Source: Pseudomonas sp. TNT3 (GTDB taxonomy: Bacteria; Pseudomonadota; Gammaproteobacteria; Pseudomonadales; Pseudomonadaceae). From it: a stretch of DNA of 46,756 nucleotides. Under the pieces are notes generated by a model, which had not been told where the DNA came from, ran no database searches, and saw nothing but the letters and a program-made list of their open reading frames with translations. Location: contig NZ_WFGV02000046.1 of the NCBI RefSeq assembly GCF_010095445.2, positions 1-46,756 of the forward strand, given 5' to 3'. The position numbers and the translations under genes were made by a program. The first letter of the stretch is position 1; every line of letters starts with the position of its first letter. Below are positions 40,881 to 46,756 of the stretch, piece by piece.

Positions 40881-41138
40881 TTGAGAACTTTTGACTTCAT
40901 CCGCGACGCCGTTCTGCCCGATTTCCGTGACCGGGTGGCCGAGTACCTGGTCCAGTACGAATCCGTACTGATGGGCGAACAGGCGCCCGACCCCGAGCTT
41001 GCACGGGCGACCGCCAATCAGTTGCGCGGTTATTTGCGTGGTTTGAACACTACGCGGGTGTTGGGGATGGCGGATTGGGAGGAACTGGATCGGCGAGTGG
41101 TGGACCTGTGGCTTGGGCCACCGTCCGCTCAGCAGTAA
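40881..41138 (+). CDS. Small conserved-looking hypothetical protein
   Basis: An 85-residue soluble protein, not recognised. It is predicted to be largely helical: FIRDAVLPDFRDRVAEYLVQYESVLMGEQ, PDPELARATANQLRGYLRGLNTTRVLGMADWEELDRRVVDLWLG. The TTG start at 40881 is chosen because AGAGGA lies seven bases upstream; longer versions starting at 40818 are possible. Codon use matches the neighbours, supporting a real gene. No function proposed. Confidence 0.55.
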   Translation: MRTFDFIRDAVLPDFRDRVAEYLVQYESVLMGEQAPDPELARATANQLRGYLRGLNTTRVLGMADWEELDRRVVDLWLGPPSAQQ

Positions 41139-41225
41139 GTTGGTGGACGGTCCGGGCAAGGTGCAGCAGCGGTCTAGACTAAACAAAGCTACACGCCTCC
41201 AGCCTCTTGATTCAGGGGAAACGGG

Positions 41226-41525
41226 ATGACCGGGAAAACAGCGCGCCAATGCTCGTCATGGCTCCTCCCCGCCCTCCTCGCCATCAGCCTGGCGCTGACG
41301 ACGGGGTGTTCCGGCAAATCAAAAGCGGCGCGTTATTCCACCTCGAACATAGGCTCCAACTGTTATGCAAAAGCACTTCCCACGGCTGGCGAAGGTGGAT
41401 TGGCCTGGGGCAACACGTTAAGCATGGCCCGCAAAAAATCCATGGATAACTGCATGCGCTATGCAGGCCGCTCCGGTGGCACGCCGAACACCTGTCAGGT
41501 GGTGTTATCGGAGTGCCGGCATTGA
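41226..41525 (+). CDS. Small putative lipoprotein
   Basis: A 99-residue protein with a lipoprotein signal peptide: basic N-terminus, hydrophobic WLLPALLAISLA and lipobox LTTGC at about residue 28. The mature part (SNIGSNCYAKALPTAGEGGLAWGNTLSMARKKSMDNCMRYAGRSGGTPNTCQVVLSEC) has four further cysteines, likely two disulfides, and resembles the small DUF4189-like/cysteine-rich surface domains. A purine-rich GGGGAAACGGG precedes the ATG. It may share a transcript with the hypothetical gene before it. Function unknown. Confidence 0.68.
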   Translation: MTGKTARQCSSWLLPALLAISLALTTGCSGKSKAARYSTSNIGSNCYAKALPTAGEGGLAWGNTLSMARKKSMDNCMRYAGRSGGTPNTCQVVLSECRH

Positions 41526-41617
41526 TAGCGCGAGCTACCCCTGTGGCGTAATTACTGCCACCGCTCCTTAAAATGAAGATTCAAGTTGTTTTTTCTCAAT
41601 CAAATGGAATGATCTGA

Positions 41618-41938
41618 ATGGAACTCATCAATCAACTGCAACCCCACGCGTGTGCCGGCATGGAGGACATCCGACGCGAAATAGATGCCCTCGATCAGGC
41701 GGTTATCAAGCTGTTGGGCAAGCGTTTTCAATACGTTCTTGCGGCCTCGACGTTCAAGACCTCCGCCGCATCGGTCCGCGCACCGGAACGGTTCAAAGCG
41801 ATGCTGGCAACACGTCGCGAATGGGCGGAAGCAGAAGGCCTGAGCCCGGATGCAATCGAAAAAATGTACAGCGACCTGGTGAGCCATTTCATCGCCGAAG
41901 AAATGAAACACTGGGCGGCTCATTCGACCACCCCCTGA
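41618..41938 (+). CDS. AroQ-fold chorismate mutase / isochorismate-pyruvate lyase (PchB-like)
   Basis: A 106-residue protein matching PchB over its length: EDIRREIDALDQAVIKLLGKRFQYVLAASTFKTSAASVRAPERFKAML and WAEAEGLSP.., ending IAEEMKHW. The PchB active-site residues Arg14, Arg31 and Lys42 correspond to Arg19, Arg36 and Lys47. The residue matching Gln90 of PchB (AEQIKYW) is Glu here (AEEMKHW). PchB makes salicylate from isochorismate and has weak chorismate mutase activity. No isochorismate synthase or siderophore gene is adjacent, so this orphan may act as either enzyme or in another role. Confidence 0.8.
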   Translation: MELINQLQPHACAGMEDIRREIDALDQAVIKLLGKRFQYVLAASTFKTSAASVRAPERFKAMLATRREWAEAEGLSPDAIEKMYSDLVSHFIAEEMKHWAAHSTTP

Positions 41939-41984
41939 TCAACGCGTGCGGGCTACCCATTTTAAATCGGAGGCCCTGCCCGGT

Positions 41985-42614
41985 TCATTCCAGACCCTCT
42001 GCCAGCAGTGCCCTTTGTACTGCCGGTCGCTGACGGACACGGCTGTACCACGTCTGAAGATGAGTCAGGTCGTCGAAATATATCGGCGCGTTGTACTGCG
42101 ACTTCAACCAGCCCGCCTGCCCCCAACCTGTGAGGGCGAACAGGTAAGCATCGGCAACGGTGAACGTGTCGCCCAGCAGGTAGGTCCGGTCAGCGAGTTG
42201 TTTATCGATCCATGCAAACCGCGCCTCCAGCTTGGGCCTTGCAGTGTCCACGTACTTGCCGGCCAACGTGGCATAGAGCAGCGGGATAAAGCCCTTGTGG
42301 ATCTCCGACGTCAGAAAGCCCAGCCATTCCTGAAGCCGATACCACTCAAGGGTGCCACTGGGTGGGGTCAGCCCCGATTCAGGTTTCTGGTCGGCCAGGT
42401 ACTGCACGATCACCGGGCCTTCGCGAAATCGGGTGCCGTCATCCAGTTCAAGGATCGGCACGTAGCCGAGGGGATTGATGTCGTAGAAATCGATGTCACC
42501 TTCGACCTTGTGCCGGCGATGATCGACCTTGAGTAGCGTGACATCCAGACCCAGTTCATTGATGACGATATGCGGGGAAAGTGAGCAACTGCCGGGGATG
42601 TAGTAGAGCTTCAC
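41985..42614 (-). CDS. Glutathione S-transferase, beta class (GstA-like)
   Basis: A 209-residue enzyme. The thioredoxin-like N-domain starts MKLYYIPGSCSLSPHIVINELG with Cys10 at the beta-class position; VPILELDDGTRFREGPVIVQYLAD contains the cis-Pro and the glutathione-binding Glu; the helical C-domain has LLGDTFTVADAYLFALTGWG with the conserved Asp of the N-capping box. Conjugates or reduces electrophiles with glutathione. It is divergent from an HxlR regulator across 137 bp that holds inverted repeats, so it is probably induced by the compound that HxlR senses. Confidence 0.9.
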   Translation of the reverse strand: MKLYYIPGSCSLSPHIVINELGLDVTLLKVDHRRHKVEGDIDFYDINPLGYVPILELDDGTRFREGPVIVQYLADQKPESGLTPPSGTLEWYRLQEWLGFLTSEIHKGFIPLLYATLAGKYVDTARPKLEARFAWIDKQLADRTYLLGDTFTVADAYLFALTGWGQAGWLKSQYNAPIYFDDLTHLQTWYSRVRQRPAVQRALLAEGLE

Positions 42615-42674
42615 GCGCGATCTCCTGAAGGGTCACTTCCACCTGGAAAGTGAGGAATGACTATCTTAGGGATC

Positions 42675-42730
42675 AGGTATATAAAAGGAAGAAGGCACTT
42701 TTTTATCATCTAGGTACAAAAAATATACCT
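42675..42730. promoter_or_regulatory. Inverted repeats in the gst-hxlR divergent promoter
   Basis: AGGTATAT (42675-42682) and its exact complement ATATACCT (42723-42730) flank the centre; a tighter palindrome AGGTA-N9-TACCT occupies 42712-42730. The region is AT-rich. Candidate HxlR operator covering both promoters. Confidence 0.65.
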
Positions 42731-42751
42731 GAAAGAGTGTGAGGATATTTC

Positions 42752-43111
42752 GTGAAAAGGAATGTGACTGGCTGCTCGGTGGAGGAATCCATGCGCCTGC
42801 TGGGTGGGCGTTGGCGACTGCTGCTGGTGTCCTACCTGCTCGATGGCCCCAAACGCTTCAATGAACTGCGGCGCGATGTTCCGGGCATTTCGCAGCGGAT
42901 GCTCACCCTCGACCTGCGAGCCCTTGAAGAAGTGGGGCTGGTGAAACGTACGGTGTTCCCGACCGTCCCCGTCAAAGTGGAATATGAGCTTACCAAAGAG
43001 GGCGACCGGTTGAGGCCGGTCGTCAGCGTCATGCAGGAATTTGGCCTGTGGCTCAAGCAGAGCGGCAAAACGCAGATGCCGTCAGACGACGTGCAGGCGG
43101 ACAAAGACTGA
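42752..43111 (+). CDS. HxlR-family transcriptional regulator
   Basis: A 119-residue winged-helix regulator: CSVEESMRLLGGRWRLLLVSYLLDGPKRFNELRRDVPGISQRMLTLDLRALEEVGLVKRTVFPTVPVKVEYELTKEGDRLRPVV is the canonical HxlR domain, with the redox-active type of cysteine near the N-terminus (GCSVEE). It starts with GTG, with GAGG about eight bases upstream. It is divergent from the glutathione S-transferase, which it probably represses until the Cys reacts with an electrophile. Confidence 0.88.
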   Translation: MKRNVTGCSVEESMRLLGGRWRLLLVSYLLDGPKRFNELRRDVPGISQRMLTLDLRALEEVGLVKRTVFPTVPVKVEYELTKEGDRLRPVVSVMQEFGLWLKQSGKTQMPSDDVQADKD

Positions 43112-43117
43112 CAGGCA

Positions 43118-44101
43118 TTACTTGACGAGCCGCTTCTCCTTGGACGGCCGATAGCCGAAATACGCGCTGTAGCATTTGCTGAAATGACTTGGCGAAACAA
43201 ACCCGCACGCCACGAGCACCTCCACCTGTGACAGCTCCGTGTGCTGCAACAGTCGGCGCGCTTCGGTGATGCGCAGTTCCAGGTAATAGCGCTGCGGCGT
43301 TGTACCCAGTTGCTCTTTGAACAGACGCTCGAGTTGCCGACGGGAGCGGCCCGCATAGACCGCCAGTTGCTCCAGTTCCAGCGGCTCTTCGAGGTTGGCG
43401 TCCATGAGCTTGACCACCTCGCGCAACGGCGCGCTGACGCAGATGTTTTCCGCCGGTTTGATACGCCGGTAACGCGACTCTTCGAACGCCAGGATGTCCT
43501 CGACGCCTTCAACAAGCGCTTTGTCGTACAGGCCTTTGATCCAGTCCAGCGCCATATGGAACGCGCCGGAAGGACTGGACGCCGTGAGCCGGTCGCGATC
43601 AATGACGTAGGGTTCGCTGCTGACGTGGGTCGCTCTGGAAATCTCAGCGAGCGCCGGGCGATGCTCGGGGTGGATCGCGCAACGGTAGCCATCGAGTAAA
43701 CCGGCCTTGCCCAGGAACCAGGCGCCATTCCACAAGCCGGCCAGCATCACGCCCTGCTCGGCTGCTGTTTTCAGTAGCGTGATGAACGCCTCATTGGCTT
43801 TCAGCTCGGTTCGGTAACCGCCACAAACGACCAGCAGGTCCAGCGCTTTGGTCGCTGAACTGTCGATCACGGCATCTGGCCGGATCACCAGCCCCAGATC
43901 GCTGATGACCTCCCCTTCGCTCAAGCCAAACGTGCGGGAAGTAAACAAACCGGGGCGTAAAAGATTGGCGGTGATGATCGTATCGAGCACCTGCGTGAAC
44001 GCCGGCAACGAGAAATGTTCGAGCAGCAAAAATCCTGTGCGGACCACTTGCGGTGTTTCGCCGGGGTTCTCATTCAAGTAGCGAAGGTTTTTACCCTTCA
44101 T
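43118..44101 (-). CDS. GlxA-family AraC-type regulator with DJ-1/PfpI domain
   Basis: A protein of about 327 residues. The N-terminal DJ-1/PfpI-like domain contains VVRTGFLLLEHFSLPAFTQVLDTIITANLL, LDLLVVCGGYRTEL and GLWNGAWFLGKAGLLDGYRCAIHPEHRPAL; the nucleophile elbow has Asn in place of the DJ-1 Cys, as in this regulator group. The C-terminal AraC domain has PLRE..LMDANLEEPLELEQLAVYAGRSRRQLERLFKEQLG and VEVLVACGFVSPSHFSKCYSAYFGYRPSKEK. Relatives regulate catabolism of quaternary amines such as glycine betaine and carnitine, or of arginine. The start is uncertain: the ATG at 44101 has its GGAGGG too close, and a TTG at 44188 is possible. Confidence 0.82.
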   Translation of the reverse strand: MKGKNLRYLNENPGETPQVVRTGFLLLEHFSLPAFTQVLDTIITANLLRPGLFTSRTFGLSEGEVISDLGLVIRPDAVIDSSATKALDLLVVCGGYRTELKANEAFITLLKTAAEQGVMLAGLWNGAWFLGKAGLLDGYRCAIHPEHRPALAEISRATHVSSEPYVIDRDRLTASSPSGAFHMALDWIKGLYDKALVEGVEDILAFEESRYRRIKPAENICVSAPLREVVKLMDANLEEPLELEQLAVYAGRSRRQLERLFKEQLGTTPQRYYLELRITEARRLLQHTELSQVEVLVACGFVSPSHFSKCYSAYFGYRPSKEKRLVK

Positions 44102-44293
44102 CCCTCCGCTGAATTGGCGTCGTTCGATCAATGCTCGACCTGCTCTGTCAAAAATGAACACGTTATGGGGTGCGCTGCCAAAGCGCAATGTTGGCGGCGA
44201 GAAGAAACGCGAACCTTTTCCTCTTGCATCTTGATGCTACGCTTTGAAAGCGACGCCCTCAAAACTCCACTGCTCACGCTCGAGAGTGAAAAC

Positions 44294-44734
44294 ATGAAGT
44301 GGATCCTGATCGGTGGCATCACCGTAGCAATTATCGGCACGCTGACCCATGGGATCATCCAATGGAAAAATGCCGAAAAACATACCCAGGAATTACGCTG
44401 TGGTGAGGCCAGGGAGACGTTAAAGGGCGTTGAAGTCAGAGCACGCGCGCTGGCTGCAGGAATGACCGTGGATGCCTACGCCAAGGCCGAAGAAGATGAA
44501 GTGGCGAAACTGATCGGCGCGCTCGACGCCGCCACCAATGACGTTGAAATTGATTCGGTCATAGAGTCCCACGCGTCTGCCATTGGTGCCGAGGACGCGG
44601 CGATTGACGCTGAAGTCGATACGCGGGGCGATCAGGCCTTTCTGGAGCAACGACTGCGCAAACAACGGATCCCGGGGGACATCAAACAAGAACTCGAACG
44701 CGCTGCAAAGGCCGTCAAACTCACTTGCAGCTAA
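44294..44734 (+). CDS. Hypothetical protein with an N-terminal membrane anchor
   Basis: A 146-residue protein, not recognised. One N-terminal hydrophobic segment (MKWILIGGITVAIIGTLTHGII) is followed by a charged, mostly helical tail rich in Ala, Glu and Asp, with possible coiled-coil stretches (RALAAGMTVDAYAKAEEDEVAKLIGALDAA and EQRLRKQRIPGDIKQELERAAKAVKL). Two cysteines (ELRCGEA and LTCS) are at the ends of the tail. GAGAGTGAAAAC precedes the ATG. Divergent from the GlxA-type regulator. No function proposed. Confidence 0.6.
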   Translation: MKWILIGGITVAIIGTLTHGIIQWKNAEKHTQELRCGEARETLKGVEVRARALAAGMTVDAYAKAEEDEVAKLIGALDAATNDVEIDSVIESHASAIGAEDAAIDAEVDTRGDQAFLEQRLRKQRIPGDIKQELERAAKAVKLTCS

Positions 44735-44815
44735 CGCCCGGCTTCGTCCCTCCTTCCCGTGCACGTCAGTCCATGAGCAGTCTGCGATCTTTTGATCTGG
44801 TTGTCGGCGCGCAAA

Positions 44816-45706
44816 TCAAACACCGAAGTCCTGCTCCAGTTCCGTCTGCAACCACTCGATAAACCACGCCACATCTGCCGAAAGCTCGGCCGAAGGGGTC
44901 AGCACCCGATAGCTTTCCAGCTTGACCTGGCTGTCCAGCGCCCTTACCAGTCTGCCGGCGTCGAGCTCTTCGCGCACCAGCACTTCGTTGGCCAGCGCGA
45001 TGCCCTGCCCGCTCTCGGCTACCGACAAGGCGTGGTCGTTGTTGACGTAGAGCATGTCCGAATTGAGATGAAAATCGAGGCCATGGGCAGCGAACCACAG
45101 GTTCCACCACTCGCCGTCATCGACGTGGATCAAGTTGTGCTTCACCAGATCGGCCGGGCTTTGGATGGGGTCGATGCTGGCCAGGTAAGCCGGAGTGCAG
45201 ATTGGGAACACCCGAGGACAAATCAGCGTGGCACGGGAGTCGGCATATTGCCCGTCCAGGCCGTAGACGATCCCCAGGTCAGCGGACTTGCCGTCTACTT
45301 CGGTGAACGTGGAGTTGGGCTCAATAGCAAATTTCAACCCCGGCCGCAGGTGACGCATCGCTTCGATCCGTGGCATCAGCCAGCGTTTGGCGAACCCCGG
45401 AACCACCATGATGCGCAGCCACCGTTCGGTAGCCTTGGGGCGTGCTTCCTTGCCCGCTTCAATGATGAGCTGCAAGGCCGCCGAAATCTTGCGGTGATAC
45501 TTCTCCCCCGCGATCGTCAAGGTGACCCCGCGAGACGTGCGCTCAAACAGCTGCGTGCCCAACCACTCCTCCAGCAGCTTCACATGTCGGCCAATGGCGG
45601 GCTGCGTCACATGCAGGGCTTTGGACGCCTCGACATAGCTGCCCAAACGGGCCGCAGCATCAAAGGCACGCACCGCATTCAGGGGTGGCAATCGGTGGTC
45701 AGGCAT
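44816..45706 (-). CDS. LysR-family transcriptional regulator (GcvA-like) next to a polyamine transporter gene
   Basis: A 296-residue LysR regulator with the GcvA-type start LPPLNAVRAFDAAARLGSYVEASKALHVTQPAIGRHVKLLEEWLGTQLFERTSRGVTLT and an effector domain ending WFIEWLQTEL. It is divergent from the potA-like ATPase with a 214-bp gap. The perfect palindrome TTAAAT-T-ATTTAA at 45729-45741, 23 bases upstream of its own ATG, is a candidate operator. It probably regulates the transporter operon that continues to the right of the window. Confidence 0.86.
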   Translation of the reverse strand: MPDHRLPPLNAVRAFDAAARLGSYVEASKALHVTQPAIGRHVKLLEEWLGTQLFERTSRGVTLTIAGEKYHRKISAALQLIIEAGKEARPKATERWLRIMVVPGFAKRWLMPRIEAMRHLRPGLKFAIEPNSTFTEVDGKSADLGIVYGLDGQYADSRATLICPRVFPICTPAYLASIDPIQSPADLVKHNLIHVDDGEWWNLWFAAHGLDFHLNSDMLYVNNDHALSVAESGQGIALANEVLVREELDAGRLVRALDSQVKLESYRVLTPSAELSADVAWFIEWLQTELEQDFGV

Positions 45707-45728
45707 AGGATGTGCACGCCTTCTGCTA

Positions 45729-45741
45729 TTAAATTATTTAA
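45729..45741. promoter_or_regulatory. AT-rich 13-bp palindrome in the lysR-potA gap
   Basis: TTAAAT-T-ATTTAA, perfect, in an otherwise GC-rich region. It may be an operator or part of the promoter of either divergent gene. Confidence 0.35.
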
Positions 45742-45920
45742 CAACAGCTATGTTAAAACTGAAGTTTCGCTCTCGCAACCGCTCACTGATAATCGACCCC
45801 ACAGCACAATAAAAAAACACCTGAACGCAATTCGATCCTGCCCAAAAAAACAATATCCAGCGCTCGCAGGCTTCGCTGTTTACAGCACATCCGCAGCGGT
45901 GGGGGAATCGGAGGTAACGC

Positions 45921-46756
45921 ATGAATGCCCTGCATTCGCTGCAAACGCTGGCGGTGTCCATCCGCTCAGTGCGTAAAGTCTACGGTGATCCACAGACGGG
46001 CCCGGTGGCGCTGAAAAGCATCGACCTGGACATTCATGACAACGAATTCTTCACCCTCCTCGGCCCTTCCGGCTGCGGTAAAACCACCCTCCTGAGGATG
46101 ATCGCCGGGTTCGAATTTCCGACCCAGGGCGAGATCCTGCTTTACGGCGAAAACATCGCCGACCGCCCGCCGTTCGAGCGTCCGGTCAATACCGTGTTCC
46201 AGCACTACGCCCTGTTCCCGCACATGACCATTGCCGAAAACCTGGCCTTCGGTCTCGAATCGCACCCGATGGGCAAGGTGATGAAAAACGCGCAAATCGC
46301 TGAACGAGTGCGCGAGATGCTCGCGTTGGTGCAGATGGAACGGTTCGCGGCACGCAAGCCGGCCCAACTGTCCGGCGGTCAACAGCAAAGGGTTGCCCTG
46401 GCCCGCGCCCTGGCGCCGCATCCCAAAGTGTTGCTGCTGGACGAGCCACTCTCGGCCCTGGACCTCAAGTTGCGCCAGGCCATGCGTGAAGAGCTCAAAA
46501 GCATTCAGGCGAGGACCGGTATCACCTTCATTTTCGTGACCCACGATCAGGAAGAAGCGCTGACCATGTCCGACCGCATTGCGGTGTTGTCCGAAGGCGA
46601 AGTGCAGCAGGTCGGCCGCCCGGAAGACATCTACGAACGGCCGCGCAATCGTTTTGTGGCGGACTTCATTGGCGAAACCAACTTCATCGACGGCACGGTC
46701 ACCCGGATCGAGGCGGGCCAGGCCTGGTTCGCCGGCCCCGCTGGGCACCCACTGCC
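45921..46756 (+). CDS. potA: Spermidine/putrescine-type ABC transporter ATP-binding protein (runs off the window)
   Basis: The first 278 codons of a PotA-like ATPase. Start is clear: GGAGGTAACGC before the ATG. Walker A GPSGCGKTT (48-56), Q-loop FQHYALFP, signature LSGGQQQR (150-157), Walker B LLLDEP (171-176), D-loop SALD and the switch His in FVTHDQEEALTMSD. The C-terminal regulatory (TOBE) domain begins at RFVADFIGETNFIDG, a stretch typical of PotA/SpuF-type rather than sugar or phosphonate ATPases. The rest of the operon must lie to the right. It could serve the orphan PotF-like proteins at 6959 and 11949 only if the operon lacks its own binding protein, which cannot be seen here. Confidence 0.9.
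   Translation, partial: MNALHSLQTLAVSIRSVRKVYGDPQTGPVALKSIDLDIHDNEFFTLLGPSGCGKTTLLRMIAGFEFPTQGEILLYGENIADRPPFERPVNTVFQHYALFPHMTIAENLAFGLESHPMGKVMKNAQIAERVREMLALVQMERFAARKPAQLSGGQQQRVALARALAPHPKVLLLDEPLSALDLKLRQAMREELKSIQARTGITFIFVTHDQEEALTMSDRIAVLSEGEVQQVGRPEDIYERPRNRFVADFIGETNFIDGTVTRIEAGQAWFAGPAGHPL

Noticed and set aside
40734..41249. 171-codon open frame on the minus strand opposite the small hypothetical gene
   Set aside because: Low-complexity translation without start signal; the plus-strand frames with TTG and ATG starts have ribosome-binding sites and sensible composition.
44784..44796. GATC-TTTT-GATC motif after the anchored hypothetical gene as a terminator
   Set aside because: Only four pairs in the stem and no U-run; this string is common in Pseudomonas intergenic DNA.
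45966..46748. 260-codon minus-strand frame at the right end
   Set aside because: It is antisense to a PotA-like ATPase whose motifs are complete and whose start has a strong ribosome-binding site.

Overview
The window is about 60% GC, densely packed with genes of a Gram-negative soil or plant-associated gammaproteobacterium. An OprD-type porin, many LysR regulators, PotF/SpuD-like binding proteins, REP sequences of the GTGGCGAGGGGATTTATCCCC type and a PchB-like protein all point to a Pseudomonas of the fluorescens group. It reads as an accessory catabolic and transport region: no rRNA, tRNA, CRISPR, prophage or intact insertion sequence is visible. Two genes run off the ends: a LysR regulator at the left and a PotA-like ATPase at the right.

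Layout. (1) 1-6.3 kb: LysR fragment with a divergent YdhP-like exporter, a periplasmic sulfatase, and a DosP-like PAS-PAS-GAF-GGDEF-EAL protein. (2) 6.3-7 kb: non-coding stretch holding a decayed IS66 transposase tail. (3) 7-15 kb: amine/amide cluster with two orphan polyamine-type binding proteins, an FAD amine oxidase, a DmpA-type aminopeptidase, a nitrilase-superfamily amidase, and LysR and LuxR regulators, with a REP pair inside. (4) 15-22.9 kb: phosphonate cluster phnD-phnC-phnE, iron-dependent alcohol dehydrogenase, organophosphate-type MFS carrier, two LysR regulators and phnX, with no phnW aminotransferase. (5) 23-26.1 kb: exported HbpS/GlcG-like protein and exported 5-hydroxyisourate hydrolase, divergent from an HprRS/CusRS-like two-component system, with a near-consensus HprR/CusR box between them. 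(6) 26.1-33.7 kb: small monooxygenase, quinone oxidoreductase and ArsR repressor with three matching operators, acetyltransferase, two EamA exporters, LysR, TrmK and LysE. (7) 33.8-40.2 kb: all-minus cluster of OprD porin, MFS carrier, AraC regulator, opine-dehydrogenase-like protein and 3-hydroxyacyl-CoA dehydrogenase-like protein; two promoter regions carry the same spaced direct repeat. (8) 40.3-46.8 kb: small lipoproteins, a PchB-like mutase/lyase, GST with divergent HxlR, a GlxA-type regulator, and LysR divergent from a potA-like gene.

Best candidates for something new: the HbpS-HiuH-HprRS-like module, whose response regulator has no cysteine; the phosphonate cluster, which looks built for 2-hydroxyethylphosphonate or imported phosphonoacetaldehyde rather than 2-aminoethylphosphonate; and the AraC-controlled opine-dehydrogenase cluster. 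All functional names come from reading the sequence and remembered family features; no database search was run.
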